Positions 1 to 13,300 of a stretch of 64,000 bases of DNA are shown here, piece by piece. The notes under the pieces are model-generated. The model was not told the DNA's origin and made no database searches. It worked only from the letters and a program-made list of their open reading frames with translations. The position numbers and the translations under genes are program-made. Positions within the stretch are counted from its first letter, which is position 1. Each line of letters begins with the position of its first letter. The DNA is from Polyodon spathula (lineage: Eukaryota > Chordata > Actinopteri > Acipenseriformes > Polyodontidae), in assembly GCF_017654505.1 (NCBI RefSeq), contig NC_054537.1, positions 77,572,118-77,636,117 of the forward strand, read 5' to 3'.

Positions 1-169
1 GGCTTGTGTTTTTGTTTCAGATATCACTTCTTTTTTTCACTTCATGGGTAACAACGCACACACATTACGGGAATAGTCAAATTGCTCAACCTATATTGAG
101 GCAATGTGTTGCCATTTGGATAGGGTAAATGTAAATAGTAGCCTAGTCTGTTGAAATTATTAAGATGTG

Positions 170-237
170 AATCTGTGTAGCTTAGCGGTTATGTAGTTGG
201 AGTGAAAGTATTACTAGTTAGAGTTCAAATCCTGCCT
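170..237 (+). repeat. tRNA-like SINE head
   Basis: A tRNA-like segment has an A-box-like stretch (TAGCTTAGCGGTTA) and about 35 bp later a B-box-like stretch (GAGTTCAAATCCTGCC), the spacing of an RNA polymerase III promoter in tRNA-derived SINEs. It runs straight into a TATA-rich low-complexity tract (238-300) that could be its decayed tail. The fold does not look good enough for a functional tRNA gene, so I read it as a SINE relic. Confidence 0.4.
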
Positions 238-267
238 TTATATATGTTATATATAATGTTATATAAC

Positions 268-298
<31 letters not shown>

Positions 299-300
299 GA

Positions 301-663
301 TATGCATGCAAATATGTACAGTATGTTCATTGAAAATGTCATTCACATCAACACATTTTTCACATAAAAAAAAGTGTTTGTTACACAAATAAAATACATT
401 ACATTTTGTTTTAAGTTTGCAACATAAACACTGTGTGGGAATCAAAATCAAGACATGCTTCCAATGCAACTTGCAATGAGGATGCCCTAGCGTCCATTTT
501 ACAACATTTGCAAGTAGTATAGCAGTAAAGTTATTGTTTTTAACAAGTAATGAGATTAACAAGATTCTGTAAATAATGATTAGGTATTATTCCAATTGTA
601 TTGATCGCTTTCATCTTATTTTGCAAACTAACATAATAAGCTTGATCCATTCATTTAGTATAT
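301..663. other. AT-rich stretch, nothing recognised
   Basis: No coding potential beyond short chance frames and no recognisable repeat ends are visible between the SINE-like piece and the LTR-like block. Confidence 0.5.
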
Positions 664-1038
664 TGTAACGTTTTCATGTTTAGGAAGTAGTACTCAGGGA
701 GACGGTGTTGAATTCTCAAAATGCTTGTTTTATTTGAAACTACAGAAAATTCCTCTCAGGGGCCGGAATTCACGGCACTAAAATAATAACCCTACGTTTT
801 ATTCTTGGCACCTCCACTTCATGTTCTCTCCAGTGACAGCTCACACACTTGCTCAGTTGCACCCACAGTTTCTCATTCAAGTTCAGCGCTGGAGTGTCTC
901 CAGTCCCAAGGCTGATGCAACCCCTTATATAACCTCTCGTTTTTTCCCGCCACTGTCCAGCTCATCAACCAGTCACATCCATGTTCTGGAACACCCGAAA
1001 ACAGCAACACACATTCTCATTCACTCACTCCCCCTTCC

Positions 1039-1079
<41 letters not shown>

Positions 1080-1295
1080 GTAGTAGTAGTAGTAGGAGTA
1101 TTATTAGTTAAAGGAACCAAAGGACAGGCAAGGAATAAGAGTGTAGATTTACATTTTGCTGGGCCTAATAAAAAACGGTCCTATTTATGCGTTTTTTTTG
1201 TTTGTTTTGTTTTGTTTTTTTTAACCATCGATGGTTATTCCAACAATTCGATGCGTTGATTCATTGTCCCAGCCCTACTTACAATACATGTAACA
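664..1295 (-). mobile_element. Probable solo LTR, minus strand
   Basis: Read on the minus strand the block starts TGTTACA and ends CGTTACA. It has a TATA box (complement of CTTATATAA near 924-932) and, about 190 bp further on, a polyadenylation signal (complement of TTTTATTTG near 728-736), then a short R/U5-like end. That order fits a retroviral-type LTR without internal sequence. The flanks (TATAT and TATTA) are too AT-rich to prove a target duplication. An ATT/AGT triplet microsatellite (about 1039-1105) lies in the U3 part. AGGGCTGGGAC (complement at 1267-1277) also resembles a hAT end, so the upper boundary is uncertain. Confidence 0.4.
1039..1105. repeat. (ATT)n/(AGT)n microsatellite
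   Basis: About twelve ATT units pass into AGT units and then degenerate copies. Poly-Ile and poly-Leu frames here are artefacts of the triplet repeat. Confidence 0.95.
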
Positions 1296-1854
1296 TATTA
1301 AAGAGAGACAAGGCAAACTGAACAGACAACAAGTCCTGCAACAAGCAATTGTCAGGGTCGTTACGATTTATATATTTTTTAATTTAAAAGTTGAATATTT
1401 ATTTTCGTTTCATACAGTATTAAATAGCAATGTTTATATCTGGTCAGGAAAAATAAATAAATAAATATCAAGATAGATAAACAAAGAAATACAAGTCTAT
1501 TGATTTATGTATTCATTTGTTTCAATATTTATTAATGTATTTATTTATATTTTACTTTTACAAAATATATAGGCTATCCTTCAGCATAGCTAATTCTCAG
1601 AAATTTACATTCCTTTTTGTCCAGTGGCGATCACAAATAGCGTTACTCTCATCAACTAGTATCGAGAGGAAATGTACTTCCTTGAGCCAACAGGGACAAC
1701 AATGAGCGTTACACTGACAGGAAACCAACATTTTTCAGGTCAAGATCAGAATCTCAGAATAATGATGATGATGATAAAATATTAAAAAATATAACTGTCC
1801 TGAGAATTCTCAGCTGGCTGACTTCATCTTTCAAAATACTGCTTGTTTTCTTAA
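1296..1854. other. No gene seen
   Basis: AT-rich sequence with short TAAA/TTTA-rich runs (about 1452-1556) and a short GATGAT run near 1762. No splice-bounded coding block or element end could be recognised. Confidence 0.45.
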
Positions 1855-1857
1855 CTA

Positions 1858-1945
1858 ATCATGTAGCACTGATGACAGTAACACAACACGCTTGCAAACT
1901 GAAGGTTATAGATTCAAATCCCATGCATGCCAGACCTTTTTTATA
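1858..1945 (+). repeat. tRNA-related SINE-like fragment
   Basis: A B-box-like motif (ATAGATTCAAATCCC) follows a degenerate A-box region, ending in GCATGCCAGACC and a T-run. It looks like the 5' part of an old tRNA-derived SINE. The call rests on the B-box alone. Confidence 0.3.
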
Positions 1946-1959
1946 TTTATATTAGAAAT

Positions 1960-2370
1960 AAATAATTTGATATAAATAATATAAAGGTCACAATAAGTGT
2001 GTCCCCTAGTATATTTCCATGTTGACAAAACAAGTTAATTGTCCTGTTAACCTGACTCAGATGTCCTGTAATATACATATGCATGGATAAAACTCCTTGG
2101 GGTCTTCAGAAAAGTTGTTTTTTTTTGCGTGTGATGCGTGCTATTTTACTCGGATGTCCAGTAATATACATATGCGTGGATAAAACTCTCTAGGGTTGCG
2201 TGCAATGCGTGATATTTTAGTCCATTTTTAAATATCATATTGTTTAATATAAATGATACAGATGTCAAAATAAATGCATTCCCTGGTATATTTCAATGTT
2301 GACTTTTCATTGTCATTAAGCTCAGATGTCCTGTAATATATGCATGAATAAAAATGCCTGGAGTTTGCAA
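1960..2370 (+). repeat. Degenerate direct repeats
   Basis: A block with ATATAAATAATATAAAGGTC, then CCTAGTATATTTCCATGTTG and CTCAGATGTCCTGTAATATA at about 1970-2090, recurs at about 2240-2350 as ATATAAATGATACAGATGTC, CCTGGTATATTTCAATGTTG and CTCAGATGTCCTGTAATATA. A third partial copy (CGGATGTCCAGTAATATACA) lies near 2150. Each copy ends in a TGCRTGRATAAAA-type phrase. The family was not recognised. Confidence 0.7.
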
Positions 2371-3096
2371 AAATTGAGAGAAAAAGGACATTTTTACCTT
2401 ACTTAGGCAACTTATTTCTCTTACATTATGACAGGTATTGACTTGTTTTTCTACATGTCATCTAAGAGTGTTGGGAACTACAAACTAAAATGGTGAAATG
2501 GTGCTTTTGTCTGATTTATGTTTGCTGCACCAATACCCTGAAAACACGTAAACTATCTTTGCTGTATAGAGAGTCTCTGGCAGTTCTTGCTGATAACTTG
2601 GAGCAAGGAACTACCGTTCCTCTGAATACGGTTCAGGTAAAGGGATTTTGCTGGCCATTCCTCTTGATTGCTTCCTGTTCAAGATAACAGTGATGATCCT
2701 TGTCTGATGTGAGAAGTGGTGTGAGATTACCTCACATCAGCCTCATGAAGCTTTCTGTGAACCGTCTGTGTAGAAATTCTAATCTCAGTTACATTTTGTA
2801 TGCCATTTCTCACTTGGGTAGTGAAAGGTCGCTGACGTGACTCAATTTAAATATGGTGATCGTCCTGAGGGAGTGTGATTCTTCTACGTCCCTCATCAAC
2901 CTGTCATCCGACATTGCCATTGGTTTAGTATCAACCACATACGAGAGACCACATTTTGGAAAACATTCAACAATTGAACATGAGTTACCCCATTTTTGTC
3001 CCCTGTCCTCATTACTTAACCGACACCAAATTTGTCTGAGCCATTACACTTACTGCTAATCATATGCAAACACACAGGACGTGACCCTAGCAAAAG
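2371..3096. other. No gene seen
   Basis: Mixed-composition sequence with short open frames that lack splice signals or recognisable domains. It ends at the TG repeat that flanks the Tc1 element. Confidence 0.4.

Positions 3097-4475
<1,379 letters not shown>

Positions 4476-4538
<63 letters not shown>
4476..4538. repeat. (TG)n(TA)n microsatellite, right of Tc1
   Basis: A short TG stretch and about 30 TA units follow the right Tc1 end directly. With the array at 3097-3233 it forms the other half of the TA-rich target. Confidence 0.97.
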
Positions 4539-4542
<4 letters not shown>

Positions 4543-5648
4543 ATCAGTCAGTCCTTAGAAATTTTGACATGTGATTGGTTAAAACCTGATCACATGACTA
4601 AAAATACATCCAACTATTGCCCCTGTGATGCTGCTTACAGTCAACAGTTGTTTTCTTTTTTTTTTTTTTTTTTTTTTACAAACTCCCTCAAATTATGTCA
4701 TCATGCTGACTGTCCTTACTCTCTTCACACAACAAAGCAAAATGGTGGATAAACTTGCATCTGGGCCTCCTGGACAGCGATTTTGTGACGTAACAGAAAA
4801 TTCATTTCACAATATACTATAAAACAAAGATGCTACAAACACTAAAATCATCATAAAAACTTCACTTTCAGTGTTTTCTGACTTCCTAAAATTCAAGCAA
4901 ATACAACTCGACGATGTAAATGAGTACAACGTTCACAAGCTCAATGGACTCCTCAGAGATTCTATGCCACAGTGAGAATGTCAGATGGACAGTTCTAAGC
5001 CAAAAAAAAACTTTAATAACAATACACTACGGACTTAATAAACATAATTACTTAGCTGATTCATAAAACAAATATGGACTGCAAACCTCGGCTCATGGTA
5101 TAAAACTAAGCCCCTTGGGAAGAATTATACAGTCAACCCCATTTACAACGTGCCTGGGATATAACGTACACATTGATATAAAGAACCTGTATCATGGAAT
5201 CGATCAAAATATTAAATCCTGTTTAAATTCTCCTTTCAGTACGTAGTCTGGTAGTGCATACTTCCTGTTATTACGCACGCACCACGATGGCACGCAGTGG
5301 TCTGTGGTGTATATTGCGTACTCGTAGGCCTACTTCTTGCTGTTTGAACTTGACCTTGCTCTTTATTACTGTAATTTATGTAGCATTATCATGGCCAGCG
5401 CTAAATGATCGTCAATTTGAACTGAATATCACTGGATAAATCATAAAGGGAGGAAAGCAGTCATAATTATGTTGTCTAAGAGCTAAAATTTAAAAAGCAG
5501 CAGCCGCTGAGGCTGTCCTCTAAGGCCCTGCCCACATTAGAGCAAAAAATCGACAAACAAATTCAAAACCGATTTAACTGAACCGTAGCCTAAGAGTGTT
5601 GGAGCGCCAAGATTGCAGTAATGAAAAACGGCAGCTGTTGTTGGGAAG

Positions 5649-5679
<31 letters not shown>

Positions 5680-6782
5680 TCGCTGGATGAAAAACACTTC
5701 GCTGGATGACTATATCCCAGAAACCATTGTAATGTATACACGTTCTTCTTTCTTTCCCGCCCCGCGTAAATGTTGTTGTTTATTGTCATTGAACACGGAA
5801 GCAGAACGAGGAGCTACGAGAAAGTGCCTTAGTAATCAAAAGAGGAATACATTTTAAGTGGGAAAAATGCCCACGCCATAGTAAATAAATAAGGGAAAAT
5901 GTGGGGCTGATAAGACGTACTTTAATTTAAGAAAAAGTGGATATAAAGATCTTTAACTTGGTAATAACTCGGTTCTAAAACGTTAACGTGGCAAAGGCCT
6001 AAAAGACTTCTTAAAATAGCGTACAGGCAATGATTACTGCCCTGTACCTGACAGTTTGTATGGTAATGTTTACTGACTTGTATATTATTATCAGTTTTAG
6101 TATTTCTATAATGTATTACTACTGTACTGTATTTTCTATTAATTCGTTTATTTTACTAATTACAATACAGTATTATTCAGTACATTGGTTACAAGTTTTT
6201 TGTTATTTTTTATAATTCATTTAGCTGACCATCTTTATCCAAGGCAATATAGAATTACTGTATTAAATAATTTAAATGTTTTTTTTTTTGTTTTTTTTTT
6301 TACATAGCCATCTTACTTACTGCTTACAAACTATTTCACTAGTCATTCCATTCCCCTTACATTAAAAAATAAAACTAAATCTGATTAAATATTATTCATA
6401 TTTACTGTAGCATTTACATATTTTTTAATTAATGTGGCTTCTGCATAACTGCAGTGTTACTTAATTTATGTGACTGGTTGCATTATGAAATTGCTATTTC
6501 ATACATGACAAATTAAGAAAGGTTTTTCAAAGCACACTTAAGTTTTTCATGGCTTACAAACAAATGTTGAAATGGAGAGTACACAAGGTACATGTTGGAA
6601 ACCAAGTAAAGTAGGAATCTGCTTTTTTTTTTCTCCTCTATATTTTACTAGTGTATTAAAATTGAGGCAACACGTTTATTTCAACTTGGTACACAGGCTC
6701 TGTCGGTCCCTTCCACTAAAACAAATCCTGAGACCAAAGTCTATTCCTTATTAACGGCAGTTTAGCCATCTCCCTATATATA
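4539..6782. other. No gene; homopolymers and orphan element ends
   Basis: Contains a T-run (4656-4677), an A-run (5649-5677) and T-runs near 6280-6301. ACAGTCAACCCCATTTACAA at about 5130-5150 resembles a pogo/Tigger end, and TAAGGCCCTGCCCACATTAG at about 5522-5541 resembles the Harbinger-type end at 15446. Neither has a visible partner. The remaining sequence is AT-rich with no supported exon. Confidence 0.45.
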
Positions 6783-7049
6783 TTAAGCAACGCATTGTTT
6801 GAGGACGCACTCTGATTGACTAGCGATATTCTAGAAAAGGTAGATTAATTTCTGGAGGACCAGCGGCGGCCATCTGATCACACAAATTGTACTTAACTTT
6901 CTCCACCACAATGCTAGCAAAAAAAAGGGAAACATTATTAAGATGTCTTTTTTTTTTTTTAAATAACTACTTTCTCAGTGGTACTGAGGCACATTCATAC
7001 ACTTAGAAAGTTAAACAAAACAGTAAAAGCTTGAAGAAAATTCCAGTCC

Positions 7050-7125
7050 GGGGTGTGATTAACATGAGATAAAGACACTCCGCTTCGACTTTAGGAGTGT
7101 GATTATAGCATGTTAATCTCACCCC
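7050..7125. repeat. Foldback hairpin, about 32-bp arms
   Basis: GGGGTGTGATTAACATGAGA (from 7050) is matched in reverse complement by GCATGTTAATCTCACCCC ending at 7125. Inner arms ACACTCC and GGAGTGT also pair, leaving a loop of about 12 nt. Either a very short MITE or a relic of a palindromic insertion. Confidence 0.6.
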
Positions 7126-7619
7126 TTGTTGTGTCTTAATGCTTGACTCCCCATTTTTTTTTTCCATTTTCACACTGTTCCAAAATAAAACACTCAGTTC
7201 TGTCATTGTTCCAATTTGGCCTCATGCGACTACTGATATTGTCCACCTTTCTTAAACTGGGTTTACAGTTTACAGATTGCAGATTGTGTGGAAGAGAACA
7301 ATGAGAGTACATGTATAGATTAATTGATTTCTACAAAAACCCAGACAGAACATTGCAGAAATATACTTCAGGTGGATAAAACATTAATAGACGAAATTGC
7401 CCAAAAAACATTAGAGAACGCTTTTCACTGTACATTTTTTAATAAACCTTTTTGCCAACATGTATATTTATACATATATACTACAGAAGTTTAACTTCAG
7501 CAATTCTGATTCTTATGGTAGTCAGATTGTATTAAATGGTTTACTGGGAGTTAGAAATGGTAACTGGCTTGTGGTTGAGTTTTGAAATGAGTGGAAATTA
7601 TAATGAAGTGGGTCAGTCT

Positions 7620-7815
7620 TTTTTTGAGTTCTAGGAGGGGAAACGGGCAGATCCAGACTTTGATGAAGGGAGGGGGGTCAAGACTGTCATTAAGGAGGGA
7701 TACCTGATAAGAAACATGCCGTTAAAGTAAACAATATTCTGACATTATTAACAAAAGGAGGGGGGGTGCGGATCTCCAGGACATCCCCCCCCAGGATCCG
7801 CCCATGGGAAGGGTG
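7620..7815. repeat. G-rich degenerate repeat
   Basis: GGGCAGATCCAGAC..GGAGGGGGGTC is followed by GGAGGGGGGGTGCGGATCTC and CCCCCCCCAGGATCCGCCC, which pair imperfectly as inverted G-rich and C-rich blocks. This looks like a small dispersed element. Family not recognised. Confidence 0.35.
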
Positions 7816-8239
7816 CTGATGGTTTGTTACACTTTTTTACACAACAGTTCTGCAGAGAAGTCATGGTTGCCATATAACTGAAACCTGAATAAGCCACCTG
7901 CTTGGCAACGGTATTGTGATTTTAATGAGAAATGTTTGAGCTTTATATTTAAACATTTTTAAAAGACATGTCAATATATAAAATGCAGTTATGTGAATCA
8001 ATGGCCTTATGTAAAAGAAGAAATTAATTATCACAGTACAGGGTGTAACCATCCAAGTTCCTATATATTTAAAAAAAAATGTATTGCTTATTTAGAGGAA
8101 ACAAGTCATTTATTGTGTTCTTTTACTTGGGTCCTGCTGTGCTATTACACTCTTCCTGTTTACTACATGAGCTAAATCTATAGGGAACATTTCCAAAAAC
8201 ACTTTGCTTCTTTGTTACTAAAATGTCACATTTTGTATT

Positions 8240-8445
8240 TACAGATCTGTCCTAAAGTTTTGCATCACCTAGAATTTTAGGACTGAGGCATAATTAAAAA
8301 AAAAAAAAGAAAAAAAAAAAATCTATGAACATAACTTAGATCTTTTATTCAACACTATCTAAAAAAATATTGCAAAAACCTACAGGAAGCCATGATTATG
8401 ATTTCCATTACATGAGAGTAGATGTTAAAACTTCATGCTGATTTG
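8240..8445 (+). repeat. Dispersed repeat, copy A
   Basis: GCATCACCTAGAATTTTAGG, an A-rich run and ATATTGCAAAAACCTACAGG recur in the same order and spacing at about 49108-49265. The first phrase resembles the terminal part of a Tc1-type element, but no second terminus was found, so this is an element fragment. Confidence 0.55.
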
Positions 8446-8820
8446 AACTCGGCTCTCACCAAGATAAGCACCAACTAAGACGTAGCTTTATAGTAAACTA
8501 ATGTGATCCATTTGCGTTTCCTTCCATCTGTAGATATCCTTTTGCCTGGTGTTGATGGCTCCAGGGATCACCTTATTTTGCCTCCCCAGTGCACCAGCAC
8601 ACACAATGGCTGCGATACTGGCTTTGGGGATCACCCACAGTGCATCAGCATGACAACTGTCTGGATTGAGCTAAGTATGGTACATCTCTGGGGTCTTCAA
8701 GTGGGCACCTTCCATCCTTGGTGTTTCGTCGACTAGCCCATACTACCTCAAGAGGGCTTGATGGTGATTCTGACATCCCAGCATCACCCCCCTCCTTCCC
8801 CTATTCAACTCAACCCAGTT
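8412..8820. repeat. Dispersed repeat with tRNA-like B-box complement
   Basis: Starts GAGAGTAGATGTTA, has GATTTGAACTCGGCTCTC (complement of a tRNA B-box type sequence) and CGTAGCTTTATAGTAAACTA, then a GC-richer body (CCTGGTGTTGATGGCTCCAG and onward). The first 150 bp match 12375-12550 in order, with gaps. I recognise the body as a repeated text in fish genomes but cannot name the family. Confidence 0.4.
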
Positions 8821-9180
8821 TACTTACCTGTATATAATCCAGAGCAAAGTTCTCTATAAAATACTGAACAAAGTAATTACAATTCTTATTGAAAGGGAAG
8901 GCATTAAAACTGCAATAAAACTGCTGTCTTACATGTTTTATCCACATTAGCATCAGTATGGAAAGTTACTGTTTCAGTTCCTCATTAGAAAACAGGGACC
9001 CTTATGCACTGTGTCCATCGATCCATCCTACAGGGTGAAAATGGTAACTGTCTTGATTTTGCACCAGTCCTCATACACTCCAAATGAACCGCGTAAAGAT
9101 TATTGTGTTGTGAAAAGAAAGTTTAAAATAAATATACTAAAACGGTACAATCCATAAAACCACTAACCATTATTAGGTAA

Positions 9181-9323
9181 TAGTGTCCATCGATGAAGGC
9201 TCTACCATGTGGTACTTGACTATGACTGGAATAATACATCCCGAGCTGAAGGTGAGGGTGCTAACGAAAGTCAAATTCAACTAGCACATGGTAGAACTTT
9301 CATTGAGTGGACACTATCGCTAT
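9181..9323. mobile_element. Short terminal-inverted-repeat element (MITE)
   Basis: AGTGTCCATCGATGAAGG..TCTACCATGTG at the left is matched inverted at the right by CACATGGTAGAAC..CAATGA, offset slightly, and closing with GTGGACACT. The arms are about 30 bp at roughly 75 percent identity around a 75-bp centre. No clear target duplication. Superfamily not assigned. Confidence 0.55.
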
Positions 9324-9339
9324 TAGAAAACACATTTTC

Positions 9340-10378
9340 TTCCACCTTGCAACTATATTGGCATCATGAGACAATCTACATTATCGCTCCTAACTATCAA
9401 CCTATCATCCTTTCCTACACCAACAACCCCTGTCAGCTTTTCTCCACCTCCTCATGATTTCTTCACACCTGATGACTCCTTATTCTGCTCCAAAGTAGAG
9501 GACATTCAGAAGGCATCTCCAGACCATCTTCTCCTTCCCCCTCCCCTCCTGAGCACATCCCACCTTCCTGCCCCCACCCCCCCATTCTCAACTTTCACAC
9601 CTCTACCTGACTCGAACATCCATTGCCCTCGCTGTTCTTCCTTTTATCTCTTCCCTAATTAACACCTCTCGGCTCTTTGGCTCATTTCCCTCAGCCTTCA
9701 AAACTGCTTGCGTCACCGCCATTCTTATGAAACCTTCTCTTGACCCTTTCTCTTCCCAGAACTATGGCCCTGTCTCTCTTCTCCTGTTCCTCTCTAAAAA
9801 TCTTGAACAAGCTGTTCAAGCTGTTATTCTTGACTCCTCCCTCTCCTTCTCTCAGCACATCTCTTCCCTGACACGCACTTGCTGCTTCTTAGCAACAGCT
9901 ACCAAACCCGTCCTTTCTCACTACTTATTTCATCCAACTCCTGGTGCAAGCTCTTGTACTCTCCAGACTACTGTTCTACTGTAACTACAGTATTTCCTTG
10001 CTGGTCTCCCTGCTTTGGCTATCCACCCCTTCAGCTCATTCAAAATTCTTGTCTTCTCTCAACCTTGCTACTCTCATGCAACTCCTCTGCTTTGCATTCT
10101 CCACTGGCTTACTATCTCTGCTCGCATTCAATTCAAGACCCTTGTTCTTGCCTACCGCTGTCTTCACTACACTGCCCTCTCCTACTTCCAATCCCTTGTG
10201 TCTCCCTACACCCCCTCTCGCCCTCTCCGCTCCTCCTCTACTGACCGGCTGGTCATGCCTTCCCTCCACTCTCCATCTTCCCATGCCTGCTTCTTATCTT
10301 CTCTAGTCCCTCTGTGGTAGAACCAGTTAATGTTTGTCGCCTTGGATAAAGGCGTCTGCCAAATAAATAAATAAATAA
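9340..10378 (+). mobile_element. L2-type LINE, 3' part, degraded
   Basis: A C-rich, T-rich strand typical of fish L2 elements runs into a recognisable L2 3' end, CGCCTTGGATAAAGGCGTCT followed by GCCAAATAAATAAATAAAT. The coding part shows scattered RT C-terminal phrases such as FSQHISSLTRTC and a later stretch translating as PLQLIQNSCLLSTLLLS in shifted frames. Stops and internal deletions break it, including loss of the RT catalytic region. It is 5'-truncated as usual for LINEs. Confidence 0.8.
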
Positions 10379-13300
10379 CAACAATAATAACTCAGTAATA
10401 ATAACACATTTGCCCGTTTTCCCATTGGAAATAGTGAGTGATATTTTGAAATATCACTGTCCTGGTTACAAAAGCAAAGTTTGTGGGGAATAATAGCCAT
10501 TTTCTATACTTTGGAGGCATAAGCAATTAGGAAATAACACTTACTACCCAGGAACAAAAAAAAAAAAAAATTTGTTACACAGTGTTATTCTTGATGAAAT
10601 TTTGCATTGTGTCGAAAAAATGTAGGTGGGCTACACTACAATGGAAAAACCCAGTCCCCATTTGTCCTCCTAGTTTGGAATCCTTGCCTCACCAGTGGAT
10701 CTCATTGTTATTAGGCATACATTTTAATTACAGTATATCCTACAAAATTCATGATGTAACTAAAAACAAATATGAAACGAAAAATTAATGACTGGCTTAA
10801 TGTGCACCTGTGTTACCGATTTTTTTTTTGCTACTTTGTTTAGTCTTTCTTTCTTGTTTAGTCTTTCTTTTCTATTTGTTTTCTTTTTTCACTTAACAGC
10901 AGCAGTCGACCAAATGAGAAAGCATTGGCAAATTACGCAAAACAGGATGACAAAGACATGTTACTAAAATGTATATTTTTAAGCAATTATTTGTCTTACC
11001 TTTTATTTATACTTTTGAAAGTCATCTCTGCAGTGAATTGTGGGATTGTAGTCTCATATCATATCCCAGTTTCCACAGCAGTAGCTCTTTAAGTGACGAA
11101 TCAGTTGCATTTCCTAGTTTTGCAACATATTTGTGAGTTCCCGGACTCAGTACGGCACTAAAAATGTCAGTGTTCAGGCTGAAAGGAACATTTTCTTACA
11201 ATGGACTTGACAAACATTCGATGTGGAAGTGAATTGCCTTTGATTGGAACTCACTTCTAAAGTTAATGGAAGGCCAGCTTTTTTTGTTTTGAAATCAAAC
11301 ATTAATTACCTGACTCATGGGGAAGAACCTCTAGTGTCTGGGAGATGACTTCCCTTGATCCTTCAGCACTTGGGTATATGTGAAAACTGCTGAAGGGCTG
11401 TATAAAGTAATGATTCAAAGAGTACATTTGTTATTAAAATGACTTGCTAAGTGCATTCATGAGAAATGCCCTCCATCAGAATTTCTCCAATCACGTTTCA
11501 GTATGACGTGTATACCTTTATCAAGGAAGCATGTGTTTGAAACAAAGGTATGTATAGATACTGTACTTTACTTATATAGATCATAAAATAAACTGAAAGT
11601 TATCCAGAGACCAATTGCAAGCCCAGAGGCCTCAGAGAGGGTTGTAGCACCTTCATTTGACAACAGAATGGAATGAATCACAGCACATTGAAGTAAAGAA
11701 CCAAAACTGTTCTCCATATGATTTTAGTTTTTTAAATTACACAGCTTTCACTTAAATTGAAATTTTAGGTTTCTGCACAAATAATGAAAACAAGCATTAA
11801 AATAAACACAGGCCATGTCTAGATGAGGTTAACCCAGATGCAGTGGGTCTTAAGTACGAAACAAAACACAGCTGCCACCTTGTGGAGAAAATCTATTGTT
11901 ACATGTACATATGTTTAGTCAATTCAAGTGTAGTACTTATTTCCACATTCCAATTTGTGAACGTATGCATATTGTATTTAAGCAAATTCATATCAACAAG
12001 TTCAGTGCAAACCTATAATAACAAATAAATAAATACAATTCTTGACTACTTCAATTTAAGTTGCATGTTCAACAATATTATGGACAGATTAAAAAAAAAT
12101 ACTTATTGGTACAAAACAGCAGGTTAGAGATCATTTTGAGTGAAATATTAGCATAGCATACATATTAATACCTTTTCTTATAATAGGATACTATGGATAG
12201 CAAAATACTGCATTGTTTCTTTAAATTTATTTATTTTTATTAAGTTGTGGTAACTGGGTTCAAAACAGGGAGTTACCTCAAGGTTTAAGGAAAAAATGCT
12301 TTTGATACCCTAAAAGGCACATGCACAGATACAGACTTGCAAAAAGCATTTACATTTTTGAAACCTGGCTTTTTACATGAGAGTAGCTGTTATTTACTTT
12401 GTGTTAACATTGGACTTAGCTTTCGCTAAGATAAAATAAGAAAGTTGTGGGGGTAACCAGCCCAGGCGTAGCTTCTCTATAATATATGAGTCTTCAGCAC
12501 ATTTCCTCCACCAAGTAATGTGGATTTCCTATTCACCAGCGTTGATGGCTAAAATGTCATTTTTAGTCAATTTATGCGCTTTTTAGTATGAGAAGGCTAT
12601 TTACAGACCCATTTTGGCCTAATAATCAGATATAGAACTTCAGATTCCTGTGTCAAAGTATCTTGTTTCTAAAACTCATTCCACCACGCATTTACCCACC
12701 CTTTCATCCTTACCATGCGCTACTTCACATTCTCACGACCGCTGAGAGAGAATTTAGTTTCTAAGCTGCATATAAACCAAGCCACTTACAGGCTGTTTTA
12801 GTAATTCTCTCAGTTACTTTTCTTTTTACTTGAATTGTGTGACTATCACTCATGTTGAGTTTTATTTATATAATGTACTGCATTGTGTTCTGCATTCATA
12901 CCATACCATTGCATTTATTATTTAAAGTATTTCCTTAACTGGAAGGAAGCTCATATTTATTTTTAAACATACTTCCCTGTATCTTTTTTTCTTGACTCTA
13001 AAGGCTGCTACATGCCAGATGCAATGTGACAAGAGAAATTGTGCAATTTTATCAATAGCAATTTTGTACAGTTTTATTAATCTGACAGTTTTCCAATCTG
13101 TTGCATCACCTCTGTATCACTTCTAGCGTGTATGGTCATGTCACTGTGAAAGTGTCTTGTTACCCAATGAAAAATCGCGCCTGGTGTGTGGCGTCCTTAA
13201 TCTTGTTCTATCAAGTAGCCTTCAGAATGTGAAACAAGATTTATTTTGTGTGCCATGTACATATTTACTATAACATGGGGCTCTATTTTATTATTACTTA

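Noticed and set aside
170..237. Functional tRNA gene
   Set aside because: The A- and B-box-like motifs are present but the stems do not pair well, and a low-complexity tail follows, as in SINEs.
821..1259. Overlapping frames with poly-Ile and poly-Leu as a secreted or membrane protein
   Set aside because: The hydrophobic run is the ATT triplet repeat read in different frames.
10036..10284. Minus-strand Arg/Gly-rich frames opposite the L2 LINEs (also 59357-59599 and 59819-60133)
   Set aside because: They are the complement of the C- and T-rich L2 coding strand and show no domain.
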